Positions 18,964-29,560 of a stretch of DNA of 64,000 nucleotides are shown here, one piece after another. Location: positions 147,001 through 211,000 of the forward strand of contig CAJNDS010002163.1 in NCBI GenBank assembly GCA_905221605.1, written 5' to 3'. Source of the stretch: Symbiodinium natans (Eukaryota; Sar; Dinophyceae; Suessiales; Symbiodiniaceae). The notes beneath the pieces were generated by a model that was not told the DNA's origin, searched no databases, and worked only from the letters and a program-made list of their open reading frames with translations. A program made the translations under genes and the position numbers. Positions within the stretch are counted from its first letter, which is position 1. Each line of letters opens with the position of its first letter.

Positions 18964-19557
18964 AATGAAACTTGGCCACGCTGCGCCAAGTAAGATATCC
19001 CGAGCTGTCAAACCCGTTTGACAGGCGTCATTCCAGGAATATATGAAAGGGAAGAATCCCACTCACCCAAATACGGACATCTGTATCTTTTTAACCTCTT
19101 GGGACGAAGCGCTTTGCGGGATTTAACCCGTAAGTCGTGACCTCCTGCCATGGGCAGGGGCCCAGGGCCAAGAGATAGTGTAAAAGGAATTGGAGAGTAA
19201 CCGCACACGCGGGAGACCTGGCTGCATTCGCAGCAAACAAGGGATGGGTTGGGTGTCGGCTGCACATGCGAGCCTCAAACTGCACGGAAAATAGTTCACA
19301 TGCATGTTCAGAAATATCAAGATAACATGGACATGAAAATCTGAACTTGTACATGAAAACGGCACCTTCTTTTTGTTAATAGAAACAAAAAGTCGTTCCC
19401 AAGCCCTAAACCCCAAACCCTACACCTCATCAGGGCTGTGGTTTCATGTACACGAGCCGACAACTCAGGTTGCTGGCCTTGAGCTCCCTCGGCTTTGGCT
19501 TTGCCCGCACTGTGCCAGGCCCGAGAGGGGGGGGGGGCCAGACTTTTCCACCCCCAC
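18964..19557. other. Unique sequence, no supported gene
   Basis: Overlapping minus-strand frames at 19008-19416 show no family signal. Confidence 0.5.
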
Positions 19558-19725
19558 TTAGGGTTTGGGGTTTAGGGTTTAAACCCTAAACCCTAAACCC
19601 TAAACCCTAAACCCTAAACCCTAAACCCCAAACCCCAAACCCCAAACCCTAAACCCTAAACCCTAAACCCTAAACCCTAAACCCTAAACCCTAAATCCTA
19701 AACCCTAAACCCTAAACCCTAAACA
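19558..19725. repeat. Head-to-head TTTAGGG/CCCTAAA junction
   Basis: G-strand units meet C-strand units at TTTAGGGTTTAAACCCTAAA (19571-19590), a perfect palindrome, followed by about 19 CCCTAAA-type units. The polarity is that of joined chromosome ends. Confidence 0.95.
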
Positions 19726-20616
19726 CAAGCCAGCCTATCCACCCCAGGATGGCTCTTCTGGCGGGTGTTGCAAGGCTTGGCCACTGCGCCCATCTACACC
19801 TCCATCAGCGCCTCCAGACGGGGGGATTCTCAGGGTTCTAGAAGGATTTGGATTCTCAGGGTTCTAGAAGGATTTGGAGGGTCTGGGTTTTGGGGTTCAC
19901 AGTTCAGGGTTTTTTGTAGGGAGGGTTTAGGGTTGTGGGTTTCGGGCGTAGGGTTCAGGGCTTAGGGTGTAGAGTTTAGGGTGCTGTTTGTATTCCATCC
20001 GCGCGGGTTCCGTCCCCTCCTCCTCAAAGTACAAATCCCTACCCCCAATATTAGCTACTTACTTTTACTATGTAGTATGTGACTCGCGAAAATGTTCAAT
20101 ATCAGGGGGCAGGAGGGATTGAGTATTTTGGGGGAGGGGATGAGGGTTCACGGTTCAGGGTTCAACGTTAACTTCACAATATATAGCTTCTCTTCCTCTT
20201 TCGTGCAGTCGCAAAGTGAGTCGAATCATCCACAAACCTGTCAGCGGATCTTGAGATACCCAAATGCGCAATCTCTCCCACAAAACCTCGCAATCAAGTC
20301 CTCCACATTTTGAACCCCCCCCCCCCCACCCCCGGCAATCTTTGAAAGCACAAGAGTGTGCTACCCGAAGCCCTGAACCCTCAACCCAAAGCACAAAGCC
20401 GGATGCCCTAAACCCTTGCCTACTGAGACACTTCCGTGCCGGGATTGGGGGGTGGGTTTGCCGGGAGCTTTGAGAGGGTATTGGTACTCGTGCCAAACCC
20501 GAGCCCTAAACCCTCATTCAGCTGATGAAGGCCCCTGAAGCCGAACTTCAAACCCTAAAGCTCTAAATCTGTAGGAGTTAATGTTTAGAGTGTAGGGTTT
20601 AGGGTTTAGGGTGGAG
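19726..20616. other. Degenerate arrays and short frames
   Basis: A frame near 19745-19832 (WLFWRVLQGLATAPIYTSIS) and one near 20161-20311 are possible exons but unsupported. A pair of GGGTTCTAGAAGGATTTGG repeats lies at 19837-19876. C tract near 20318. Confidence 0.35.
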
Positions 20617-20712
20617 GTACCCGTCTGGCGCGTGCCTACACTGGTGACGGCGAGTTCCATCAGGTCGTGGGCATTCAGGCCGAGTCAGGGCTTTTTACGG
20701 AACCTTCGGGAG
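20617..20712 (+). CDS. Exon-like segment
   Basis: After a TTTAGGG array and GTGGAG acceptor the frame reads TRLARAYTGDGEFHQVVG and continues about 14 residues to a TGA at 20715. A GC donor is possible at 20713. Confidence 0.35.
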
Positions 20713-20776
20713 GCTGAGCAGCCTTGGAGAGTAGGGTTTAGGGTTTAGGGTTTAGGGTTTAGGGTTTAGGGTTTAG

Positions 20777-20910
20777 GGATATTGGGGACACTGGGGTTCC
20801 TTCCTTGGACCACACATCCCTGCCCTTCCTTGGGGATCCTACTAACGTGGGCTTCCTGCGATTTGGATGTTGAGGGGTTCGGGTCTGCCAAGAGTTGCGC
20901 TGTAGCTTAA
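20777..20910 (+). CDS. Exon-like C-terminal segment after a TTTAGGG array
   Basis: The array at about 20735-20776 ends TTTAG. The frame then runs 43 residues (ILGTLGFLPWTTHPCPSLG) to TAA. Confidence 0.35.
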
Positions 20911-21540
20911 GACGTAAGTATTCTCAGTGATAGGGATTCAGGACCGAAGCACCTGACCCGAAGCCCTAGCGGCAAAACATCCTCAACTGCCCCCCCAACC
21001 CGCCCAGATAGCCTGCCAGGTTCGAGAAACCCAAAACGCCTAAACCCTCCACGCTTGAGCCCTGGGACCACCCGGGTTCAGGGCTCAGGGAAAGACGCTT
21101 CGTCACATTGAGCAGGGGAGTAGAACCCTGAACTCTAGACGCGTCTTCGGCCCCGGCCGCGCCAGCGCCGTGGCAACAGCACATCTGTCGCTCTCCCGAA
21201 ACTTTCAACCCTAGACTGGCAACTCCGAATCCCTGAGCCCTAACGCGAGTGGTGAGGAGATGCTGGGGAACGCTGGGGTGACTATCGCGCCACTGCTTGG
21301 AGGACTCGGAAAGCTACCTTGGGACTCAGGGTTTAGGGTCTTTTAGCTTGAGGCTGGAGTCTCAAAGAAAAGTCGTAGGCTTGAAGGTCGAGGCCCTAAA
21401 CAGCCCCCAATTAAGTCCCCAAGTTTAGGGTTTAGGGGATCACTTCCGGATATGCACCGATGGGCGGTGCTCCACCAAGCGTGTTTCCGGTCGTATTTGG
21501 AATGGAGGTACCCAAGGGTGTAGGGTTTCGCGTTCAAGGT
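20911..21540. other. No supported gene
   Basis: Unique sequence with a minus-strand frame at 20966-21208 of unclear meaning and a short TTTAGGG unit at 21424. Confidence 0.5.
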
Positions 21541-21716
21541 GTAGGACCCTAAACCCTAAACCCTAAACCCTAAACCCTAAACCCTAAACCCTAAACCCTA
21601 AACCCTAAACCCGAAACCCTAAACCCTAAACCCTAAACCCTAAACCCTAAACCTAAACCCTAAACCCTAAACCCTAAACCCTAAACCCTAAACCTGAACC
21701 CTAAACCCTAAACCCT
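21541..21716. repeat. CCCTAAA array, about 175 bp
   Basis: About 25 near-perfect units. Confidence 0.97.
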
Positions 21717-21893
21717 TTAGGGGCTCGGACCCGCCTCCCTGCCCCCACCCCTCTAGCCCTACACTCGGCACACCTCGGCACATCTCGGGCAGGAGTGCTC
21801 TTTTCGTGGGGAGGCAGGGCCTGGTCCACTCCTTCAGAGGTAGCAAAAAAAGTCTCCAGACTTAACCTGCTTAGGGCTTGAGGCCTAAGGGAC

Positions 21894-22249
21894 TTGCTGG
21901 GCCTTGGGATGCTTGGTGAAACCCGGAGCGCAGCTAACTTAGATCCTACATGGCAGGAGGGTTTCGGGCTTAGGTGTTTTGGGGCCATGGCAGGCTTCCA
22001 GCTGCCTTTCATCCTCAGCGCGATCATGCACTTCCTCTTCCTTGGCGCTGCCTGGACCGTTGACGTTTCGGTTTAGGGTTTAGGGTTTAGGGTTTAAGGT
22101 TTAGGGTTTAGGGTTTAGGGTTTAGGGTCTTAGGGTGTTTCTTTCAGATTCATTACAGGCGCCCTGTTAAAATGGGGTCAGCAGGGGCTTCTCTGAGTGC
22201 AAGCACGCACCACAGAGTCGTCAAGCTAGAGTTGCAGTTCTACACCTAG
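21894..22249 (+). CDS. Two-exon membrane-protein fragment; intron is a TTTAGGG array
   Basis: Exon 21894-22070 is open for 59 codons and contains FQLPFILSAIMHFLFLGAAW, a strong membrane helix. The 77-nt intron 22071-22147 begins GTTTAGGG, is mainly TTTAGGG units and ends TTTCTTTCAG. Exon 22148-22249 continues in phase 0 (IHYRRPVKMGSAGASLSAS) to TAG. Transporter-like by hydrophobicity only; no family assigned. Confidence 0.5.
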
Positions 22250-22361
22250 CATCCCGAACCCTCAACTCCCTAACTCTAACTGTTGAGACCACGCCGCGAA
22301 ACCCTAGACCTTCGACCCTAGTTAAACCCTCACACCCAAAAACCCCACAAACCTCACAACC

Positions 22362-22672
22362 CTAAACCCTAAGCCCTATAAATACAAAGCCTTAGAACCC
22401 TGAACCCTAACCCCTAACCCCTAACCGCTAAACCCTAAACCCTAAACCCTAAACCCTAAGAACCCTGAACCCTAAACCCTAAACCCTAAACCCTAAACCC
22501 CAAACCCTAAACCCTAAACCCTAAACCCTAAGAACCCTAAACCCTAAACCCTAAGCCCTATAAATACAAAGCCTTAGAACCCTGAACCCTAACCCCTAAC
22601 CGCTAAACCCTAAACCCTAAACCCTAAACCCTAAACCCTAAACCCTAAACCCTAAACCCTAAGCCCCCCCGA
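22362..22672. repeat. CCCTAAA arrays with a duplicated 50-60 bp unit
   Basis: Two copies of a unit containing CCCTATAAATACAAAGCC lie at about 22373 and 22555, embedded in CCCTAAA repeats. Confidence 0.85.
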
Positions 22673-22706
22673 AGCCCTCTGATTCCGATTTGCTTCTCCC
22701 ACTCAG

Positions 22707-22945
22707 GTCACGGTCTTCTCCAGCGACAGACGCGCGACGGGCCCTGAGTCGCAGCCACTCCTGGACGGACCCTTGGTTTGGGGTTTAGGGTTTAGGGTTT
22801 AGGGTTTAGGGTTTAGGGTTCAGGGTTCTTAGGGTTTTTGGTTTAGGGTTCAGGGTAGAGGGGCTTGCGGTAGCCGAGCTAGACATGGGTTGCCCAACCC
22901 TTGGCCCTGCGTTTTGGCTACCTTAGGCCCCAAGAAGGGATCTGA
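22707..22945 (+). CDS. Two-exon segment; intron is a TTTAGGG array
   Basis: Exon 22707-22775 (VTVFSSDRRATGPESQPLLD) runs from a CCACTCAG acceptor to TTG|GTTTGGGG. After G-strand repeats, exon 22883-22945 resumes in phase 0 (TWVAQPLALRFGYLRPQEG) to TGA. Function unknown. Confidence 0.4.
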
Positions 22946-22994
22946 GTTTCGAGAAGTCGAGGGTTTCAACGTGCTTTCAACCCTAAACCCTACC

Positions 22995-23196
22995 CTAAGC
23001 CCTAAAAGCTCTAAGCCCCAAAGCCCTAAGCCCTAAGCCCTAAGCCCTAAGCCCTAAGCCCTAAGCCCTCGCCCTAAGCCCTAAGCCCTAAGCCCTAAGC
23101 CCTAAGCCCTAAGCCCTAAGCCCTAAGCCCTAAGCCCTAAGCCCTAAGCCCTAAGCCCTAAGCCCTAAGCCCTAAGCCCTAAGCCCTAAGCCCTAA
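22995..23196. repeat. CCCTAAG-variant array
   Basis: About 25 units of CCCTAAG, a one-base variant of CCCTAAA, nearly pure, ending in AACTCAG before a short open segment. Confidence 0.95.
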
Positions 23197-23362
23197 ACTC
23201 AGGCGAGCGCCAGGAGTCCACCGTCACGGCGCCAAGCGGGCTTAGCCCTGCATCCCCAAACCCTGAACCCCAAATGCCAGGAGCCTCAAGGATTGTAATA
23301 GGGTAGGGTTTAGAGGGTCGGGTTTCGGGTTTCGGGTTTAGGGTTTAGGGTTTAGGGTTTAG

Positions 23363-23423
23363 GGAAGCCCCCATCTCTCAACGGCATGTTCTGTTCAAAT
23401 ACAGGGAGGCTTGGAGCCTGTCT
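23363..23423 (+). CDS. Short exon-like segment after a TTTAGGG array
   Basis: TTTAG acceptor, then KPPSLNGMFCSNTGRLGAC, then a strong GTAAGG donor at 23424. Confidence 0.35.
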
Positions 23424-24646
23424 GTAAGGGAGCTTTCGGGTTGAAGCCGTGGGGAGGGCTTGGGGTTTATGTCGTAGGGGTTACGGTTTAGGGTTCAGTG
23501 TTGTGGGGTGTAGGTTTGGATTGTATGTTTCTTTAGAAGGAATAGATAGTGCGAACACACCAACAACGTAGAATGCACAGCGCATGTCGATGCGAAGCAA
23601 GGGTTAAAAGCGCCGGCTTAGAGCATGCCCCAGCGCGCAAGCCCCAAACCCCGATTGGTCCATCGAAGCCTAAGCCCTAACCTGAAAACGTTTCTTCTAC
23701 GAGCACTTATCGCACCCAGCACTTTACAGCCTTACATTTGCCCAAACCTTGCAAAGCAGATTCACAGAACCATATGACCACATGAATATGATGCCCTCGC
23801 AGCTCTAAACCCTAAACCCTAAACCCTAAACCCAGAACCCTAAACCCTAAACCCTAAACCTAAACCCTAAACCCTAAACCTTAAAACCTAAACCCTAAAC
23901 CCTAAACCCTAATCCCGGAGACCAATGCCCCGACATCACAAACACGCCCAACACTCAGACTCTGCCATGCTTGGATGCCCAGCGAAACCCGAAGCCCGAA
24001 GCCCGAAGCCCGAAGCCCGAAGCCCGAAGCCCTAAACCCTAAACCCTAAACCCTAAACCCTAAACCCTAAACCCCAAACCCCAAACCCTAAACCCATGCT
24101 TCCCTTTTAGTGTTAGGATCCCTTTTCCGAAGTTGCTGAGCCCCTGCAGGTGACAGCCATGTCAGTGTCGTCGCTGCCGGTGACGTTGCTGAACATTGTT
24201 CCTGCGCTGCTGAGATGCAGTCATGAGGAAGGGTGTGGGTTCTAGGGACCCTAAACCCATGGAGCCTCAAGAGGGTTAAGGGTTGAGGGTTCAAACCTCA
24301 GAGGCCTCCGGAACGGTGGCATCAGTGATGAAGAGGATCGTGGGCATTTTTTTGCCCAAAAACCCTGAATCTTGACACCAGACCCGTCGTTTGGACCCGT
24401 CGTTTGGCTAGCCGCGTTAAAGCTGGTGCCTTGATGGGGCGGGCGTACCCCCACAGAACCCAAAACCCTCATTCCCAGCCTACCCCGAACCTAAGCTTCC
24501 TAAACCCGAAACACGTCAACTCCCGAGGAGTTCAGGGATTTGGGGTCTTGTGCAGCTCGATTGGGGAGGGGAGGTAGGGCTCAGAGTTTGGAGTGTTCCA
24601 GAGTCCGGAGCGAGCTCTAAAGCGCTGTACGTTGCGGGCCTCTAGA
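23424..24646. other. Arrays and short frames, no supported gene
   Basis: CCCTAAA arrays at about 23805-23912 and 24028-24096; six CGAAGCC units at about 23993-24030; a 14-bp direct repeat GACCCGTCGTTTGG at 24380-24407. Opposing short frames around 24100-24250 and a + frame at about 24303-24365 (ISDEEDRGHFF) are possible exons. Confidence 0.4.
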
Positions 24647-24736
24647 ATGGGGCGTTGTATGAGTCCAGAAGGACCATGCTTTAGCAAGCTGAACGAACAC
24701 TTTCGGTGGTTTAAGGTTGACTTCTGGTTGATTTAA
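24647..24736 (+). CDS. Small ORF, 29 aa
   Basis: ATG to TAA, reading MGRCMSPEGPCFSKLNEHF. It may be a first exon. Weak. Confidence 0.3.
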   Translation: MGRCMSPEGPCFSKLNEHFRWFKVDFWLI

Positions 24737-24868
24737 GGCTTATGTGAGGGCTTCCTGAGCAGCGCTGTGTGGTTCCTTGCGTGCAGGCCTTAAGGGTGCC
24801 TGGTTAGCCCGTGTTTGGTGAGCTTTGGGTTTAGGGTTTAGGGTTTAGGGTTTGGGTATAGGGTTTAG

Positions 24869-24968
24869 GGTTCCTGGTGGTGGGCACCTCCTAGTAAGAC
24901 TGGATTTGGCGCTCCTTGGAGTTGTCATTTTCAGTGCAATTTTGCTAGGCGGGCGGCAAAATACTCAA
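24869..24968 (+). CDS. Membrane-helix exon between arrays
   Basis: After a TTTAG acceptor the frame encodes LVRLDLALLGVVIFSAILLG, a clear hydrophobic helix, then runs into CCCTAAA-type sequence. Confidence 0.4.
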
Positions 24969-25194
24969 ACCCTGAAGCCCCAAACCGAAAGCCCCAAAAT
25001 CCTGAAGCCCCAGGCCCTAAACCCTAAACCCTAGAATCCGACACCCCTAAACCCCCCAAACCCTACACTCCCAAGCTCTACGCGAAACTGGGGGCTCGAA
25101 CCGCCAAGCTGAGCTCCGAACCTTAAAGCCCGAAGCCCCCCCTATTTGTGTTGTTCCGAAGATTGCGCTATGACGAGGGTTGTAGAGTTTTTTT

Positions 25195-25292
25195 CACGGC
25201 CTAAACCCTAAACCCTCAACCCTAAACCCTAAACCCTAAACCCACAACCCTCAACCCTCAACCCTAGGGCCCCCCCCCCCCCCCACCACGAT
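25195..25292. repeat. CCCTAAA/CCCTCAA array and C tract
   Basis: Mixed units at 25200-25265 and a C run at 25268-25285. Confidence 0.9.
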
Positions 25293-25398
25293 GTGTGTCG
25301 ATTGCCAGATGCTTTGAGGTTGTGCTTGGGGGTCTTCGGCGGCTACGAGCCCATTTTAGGCCGCCTGCCTGCAACTAGATTTAGACCCCCCCGCCAAG

Positions 25399-25662
25399 GT
25401 GGGGCTACAAGTGCAAGCCCTCTTGAAATTTCTTCAGCGCCCCGGTGCTGCACCCCGAGGAGCCCTAAACGTTAAACCAGAAATCTTGACAGCCAATCGC
25501 CGCAGCTTGCCATCCCCGTTGCAGGCTCCCGATTTCGCCAAGCTTCTCGCCAGCACCAGGGCAATACTTAGCTGGAGAGTTTTTGATCGGGCTCTTGGGT
25601 TCAGATTGGGAACCGAAGTGTCATTTCTAAAGTGTGGCCCTTTCTTGTTGGTGTCTCTATGA
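25399..25662 (+). CDS. ORF-like segment, about 87 codons
   Basis: Open frame to TGA with normal-looking composition (APDFAKLLASTRAILSWRV). A second frame (25293-25475) overlaps its start. Function unknown. Confidence 0.4.
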   Translation: MGLQVQALLKFLQRPGAAPRGALNVKPEILTANRRSLPSPLQAPDFAKLLASTRAILSWRVFDRALGFRLGTEVSFLKCGPFLLVSL

Positions 25663-25777
25663 GAGTGTCTTCGTCCATCTGCCAGGCTCGAGGGCCAGAA
25701 TGGCCCATAAGTTAGGACAACACCATGTACTAGGGTTTAGGGTTTAGGGTTTCGGGTTTAGGGTTTAGGGTTAGAAG

Positions 25778-25903
25778 TCGTGCGTTCTCAGGGAGACCTC
25801 TCTCTTTGGCAAGACGACGAAGTGTCCTACTGTCCTTCTTCTGTTGCCCGCCTTAGGTTGCAGTGTTTCTGCCCTCGTCTCTATGGTCCCGCTGCCTTTT
25901 CCG
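25778..25903 (+). CDS. Exon between a TTTAGGG array and a GTAAGT donor
   Basis: The array at 25733-25777 ends TTAGAAG. The frame encodes 42 codons with TVLLLLPALGCSVSALVSMV, and ends CCG|GTAAGT, a consensus donor. A possible next exon starts at 25938 after GTGCAG in the same phase. Confidence 0.45.
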
Positions 25904-26120
25904 GTAAGTCTAAGCCCCATACCCGAGCCCAGTGCAGCGGTTCTTGTCATCACAGCCCCTCCTTACATCCCCTAAACGCTTAGCACTGGCTTCAGTAGTT
26001 ACAGGGTTATTCTCGGCTTCTTCTAGGGTTATTCTAGGGTTATTATAGGGGAGATAGGGTGATTATAGGTTGATTATGGGGTTTACAGCGGCTTGATTGG
26101 GTTTAGGGCTTTTTGTGCAG

Positions 26121-26192
26121 GTCCTTGGCCGAGTCCAGCCATCAACCGTCGGCTTCTTGATGTCGATGCTTCTGCCTCAGGGCCACTCTTAA
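26121..26192 (+). CDS. C-terminal exon-like segment
   Basis: TTTTTGTGCAG acceptor, then VLGRVQPSTVGFLMSMLLPQ and TAA after three more residues. Preceded by TTATTCTAGGG repeats. Confidence 0.4.
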   Translation, partial: VLGRVQPSTVGFLMSMLLPQGHS

Positions 26193-26217
26193 GGTGATTG
26201 CGACAAACCCCAAAGCC

Positions 26218-26355
26218 CAAAACCTAAACCCTAAACCCTAAACCCTAAATTCTAAACCTAAAACCCTAAACCCTAAACCTTAAACCCTAGCCCAAACCCT
26301 GAACCTTAAACCCTAAACCCTAGACCCTGAACCTTAAACCTTAAACCTTAAACCC
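26218..26355. repeat. Degenerate CCCTAAA array
   Basis: CCCTAAA units with ACCTTAAACC variants. Confidence 0.9.
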
Positions 26356-26542
26356 GAAACTCCGCTCAAGCAGCCTGACGTCGGGACTTGGACAACACGG
26401 AACTTCGGACTTCGCGGTCAGCCCTCCCATGGATCACCTTCTAAGCCCCCAACGCTAATCCCCGAACCCCAAACTGGCAAAGCCTGTATCCCTCCCCAAA
26501 CCCCAAACCCTAAACTCTCGAGTTAAACCCTAAACTTGACGT

Positions 26543-26734
26543 TTGAGGCAATTGGGCGTTATTGCGGATTTGAGGTCTGAAGGTTTAGGGGTGGCTTTTG
26601 TCTTCTCGGCAAGGCCTCCATTAGGCCCAACAGCCCTGAACCCAACAGGGTTTAGGCCTTGCGCGCTGTATGGCTTCCCCAACAGTCCCCCCCCACTGAG
26701 CTTCTTAATGCCTTCCAAGTTGCAGCTTGGTTGA
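26543..26734 (+). CDS. Weak ORF
   Basis: A 63-codon frame that reads through one TTTAGGGG-like unit. A minus frame overlaps, so strand is unsure. Confidence 0.2.
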   Translation: MRQLGVIADLRSEGLGVAFVFSARPPLGPTALNPTGFRPCALYGFPNSPPPLSFLMPSKLQLG

Positions 26735-26760
26735 CGGGAGGGCGTAGCCCTAAAGATCAG

Positions 26761-26998
26761 TGCCTCATGCGCGGGAGCTCAAGCCCATGGACTGTTCCAA
26801 CTGGGAATGCAAAGCATTAAGTCCGCTGAATCTGGACCTAAGCTTCCGGAACATGATACTAGAGATGCTTCGACAGCAGTCTTAGCTGATGGCGCATGAA
26901 ACAGCACCATGTTGCGGAGAATGGACCTGGAAGAAGAGCACAGGCATCGTACTGAAGAAGCTGAAGCGGAAGCCAAGGCTGCAGAGGAAGAAAGAAGG
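26761..26998 (+). CDS. Acidic coiled-coil-like segment
   Basis: Upstream part reads SIKSAESGPKLPEHDTRDAS and meets TGA at about 26895. In the same frame MLRRMDLEEEHRHRTEEAEA follows, then Ala/Glu repeats, up to AAG|GCCCTAAACC, a GC donor at the edge of a CCCTAAA array (26999-27085). Confidence 0.35.
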
Positions 26999-27087
26999 CC
27001 CTAAACCCTAAACCCTCAACCGTAAACCCTAAACCCTAAACCCTAAACCCTAAACCCTAAAACCCTAAACCCTAAAACCCTACGGCC

Positions 27088-27748
27088 ATGTCTGGAGGGA
27101 CAACAGATCCTTTCAGTTCAGCGACGGCAGGTGGCGCATCTGCTTCTGGGGCTCCTGCGACAACTGGAACAGGTTTAGGGTCTAGGGTCTAGGGTTTTAG
27201 GGTTTAGGGTTTTAGGTTTAGCAAACAGAGCGGAGAAGTATCTTCCGCAGCTGCCGACAACATTCCATCAGGATATGGGAAAGAGCCAACTAGGTAGGAC
27301 CTTGGGAAATTCCATATCTTCCCTGATTCAGCTTCAGAGGATCCTGCCCGAAGCCGTAATGTCCAAATGCCCCCAAACTCTTTAGAGGGTTCAGGGTTTA
27401 GGGTTTAGGGTTTAGGGTTTAGGGTTTAGAGGGCCAACCGAGAGGTCCGGGCTGCCATCGACGGTCTTCACGTTCTTCGTGCCAGGCCTGGTCCGGAGCT
27501 TCGGTTCGCGGGGCCTCATGACGCTGGGCTTCTCGGGCCAATCGTGTAGGGTTTAGGGTTTAGGGTTTAGGGTTTAGGGTTTAGGGTTTAGGGTTTAGGG
27601 TTTGGGGTGTAGGGTTTAGGGTTTAGGGTTTAGGGTTTAGGAGTTAGGGTTTAGTAGCTGGGCTTTTGTAGCCGGGCAAGCATCCTTGGAGTTGCTCTTG
27701 GTGACTCTAATTTGTGGTTCTCTAGCCCTACTTTTTCTAGCAATCTGA
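27088..27748 (+). CDS. Four-exon gene model, about 141 aa, with TTTAGGG-array introns
   Basis: Exons 27088-27172, 27222-27355, 27430-27545 and 27658-27748 join in phase. Introns start GTTTAG, GTAATG and GTAGGG and end TTTAG, TTTAG and AGTAG. The first is 49 nt of TTTAGGG-type units; the others contain 50-100 nt of array. The product starts MSGGTTDPFSS (Ser/Ala/Gly/Thr-rich), has a central helical domain (LGNSISSLIQLQRILPEA) and ends in a hydrophobic helix (LELLLVTLICGSLALLFLAI), so it may be tail-anchored (inference). Boundaries were chosen to keep the frame open, which biases the model. Confidence 0.45.
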
Positions 27749-28441
27749 CTAACGTATTGGCCTTCAGCGCTCACCCTAAACCTAAAATCAAGAAACCCTC
27801 TCAAGAAATCACATATATATATATATAGATAGATAGATAGAGTTCAACGCTCAACCCTAAACCCTAGAAAAAGAGAGTTCTATTTGCAGGAGAAGGGATT
27901 CTTGGGCTTGTGGGTTTATGGGGCTGAGGGCTTACGTTTTAGTCCATGTGTTGTTTTCTTACTAAGGTTTCGGGGATGGTTGGGTTTGAGGTTCAGGGTT
28001 TCGGGCCGGGTTTGGGAGGGTTTGGGAGGGTTTGGTGTTCAGGGTTTCCGGGGTGCGGAGGTAAGGACTTTGGCTTTGGAGGGTTTGGGGTTTAGGCTTT
28101 TTAGGGTTTAGGGGCTCAGGGCGTCGTGGTGCTTGTTTTGGAGCGTTCCGTGTGTCCAGGCATTCCTTCTTGAGAGTCCCCCTGTAAGCCCTAGGCGTAG
28201 AAGTGGCGTTTCCTGACAAGGATCATCTGTTGAACTTCTGCAGCCCTCCTGTAATGATCCTGAATGTGTAGGGCTCACTCACATAATCTAGGCCTAAAGC
28301 CCGCCCTTGCAACCTAACAGAAAACTAAACTTAGCCTTAAACCCTAAACAAAGCCAGCCGAAAAGCCCTCAGCCCTAAAGCCTAAAATTCCCTATTGTGC
28401 ATCCCTGATTGTATCGGGAGCGCGCTGGGCCCAAAATTTAG
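27749..28441. other. G-rich degenerate repeats, no supported gene
   Basis: TA/TAGA tract at 27813-27840 and GGGTTTGGGAGGGTTT-type repeats at about 28008-28035. A small frame at 27892-27918 may be an exon. Confidence 0.4.
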
Positions 28442-28561
28442 GGCGGCCCCCACAGGCAAGCAGCAGGCGCCAGAAGGCTTGAACGGCAAAAAAAGACCCC
28501 CCGCTGCGTTCTTGAGCAGTGCCCGGTCCTCCTCCCTGTGACCCACCAAGAGAAGCAGCTG
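28442..28561 (+). CDS. 40-codon exon followed by a CCCTAAA-array intron
   Basis: AATTTAG acceptor, then GGPHRQAAGARRLERQKKTP and CVLEQCPVLLPVTHQEKQL to CTG|GTTGGA. A CCCTAAA array fills 28573-28764. A CTGCTCAG acceptor at 28797 is followed in phase by L-L-stop. Confidence 0.4.
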
Positions 28562-28572
28562 GTTGGAGCCCC

Positions 28573-28764
28573 CCTAAACCCTAAACCCTAAACCCTAAAC
28601 CCTAAACCCTAAACCCTAAACCCTAAACCCTAAACCCTAAACCCTAAACCCTAAACCCTAAACCTAACCCTAAACCCTAAACCCTAAACCCTAAACCCTA
28701 AACCCTAAACCCTAAACCCTAAACCCTAAACCCTAAACCCTAAACCCTAAACCCTAAACCCTAA
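28573..28764. repeat. CCCTAAA array, about 190 bp
   Basis: About 27 nearly perfect units with one 6-bp unit. Confidence 0.97.
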
Positions 28765-28797
28765 GTGGGTTGCGTTCAAAATTCGCGTGTCTGCTCA

Positions 28798-29560
28798 GTT
28801 ACTTTAATTTACATTAATTGGTTTGGCCGGTCCATTTTCATGTCTTTGTTATAAGGCGGCACCGAGGGGGATCCCCTAAAACCCCAGGTGTGGCGCTAGG
28901 AGAACGCTAGGTTCGCGCTAGGCAAAATCAAGAAACATTATTTCAAATTTCGCATGTCACCACTAAGCGAACCCAACAGAGATTGATTGAGAAGGCCCTG
29001 CCAGGCGCACCACCCGAAATATGCGTACAACATCCGGGGTGGTGCAATAACCCCGCGCCTCTTCGTTATGAATTGACGGGGCCCCTGCCAGGATAGAGGT
29101 TCTTCTAGGAAAACGATGACAAGAAAGAAACGATATTCTTATGTTATACTTGGTACATTTGCTGCTGCTGGCTTGTTTTCGTCGTTCATCACGTCGTAGT
29201 ATCAGATCTTGGAAAATCCGGCACAGTGTTTTGCGCTAGCGCCGCGCTAGCACGTCGCTAGCAAAATGTCAACGCAACCTCCCCCGGCAGACCATGGTCC
29301 ATTCCTCCTCTAGCAGACCACAAAGGAACACCATAGAACCGAGAGTGCTATGCTTGCTGGAGCTCGAGCCCGCAAGTGGCGACAGCGGAGAAACCTTCGC
29401 TCGCGCCAGAACTCCAGCAGTAGCAGTATGTAGCAGTAGCACTAGCAGTTCTCGTGACGACTCGTCCGACAGCAGCGCCTGAAAAATGGTCCACGCTAGC
29501 ACCGAGGGAGTTCCGATTTAACGTCAATTTCGGGCACATGCATTTTGACAACAGCCCAAA
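28798..29560. other. Array-free unique region with GCTAG(C) motifs
   Basis: GCTAGG occurs three times at 28893-28923 and GCTAGC-type palindromes at 29233-29265. Short opposing frames at 29269-29502 are unassigned. Confidence 0.5.
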
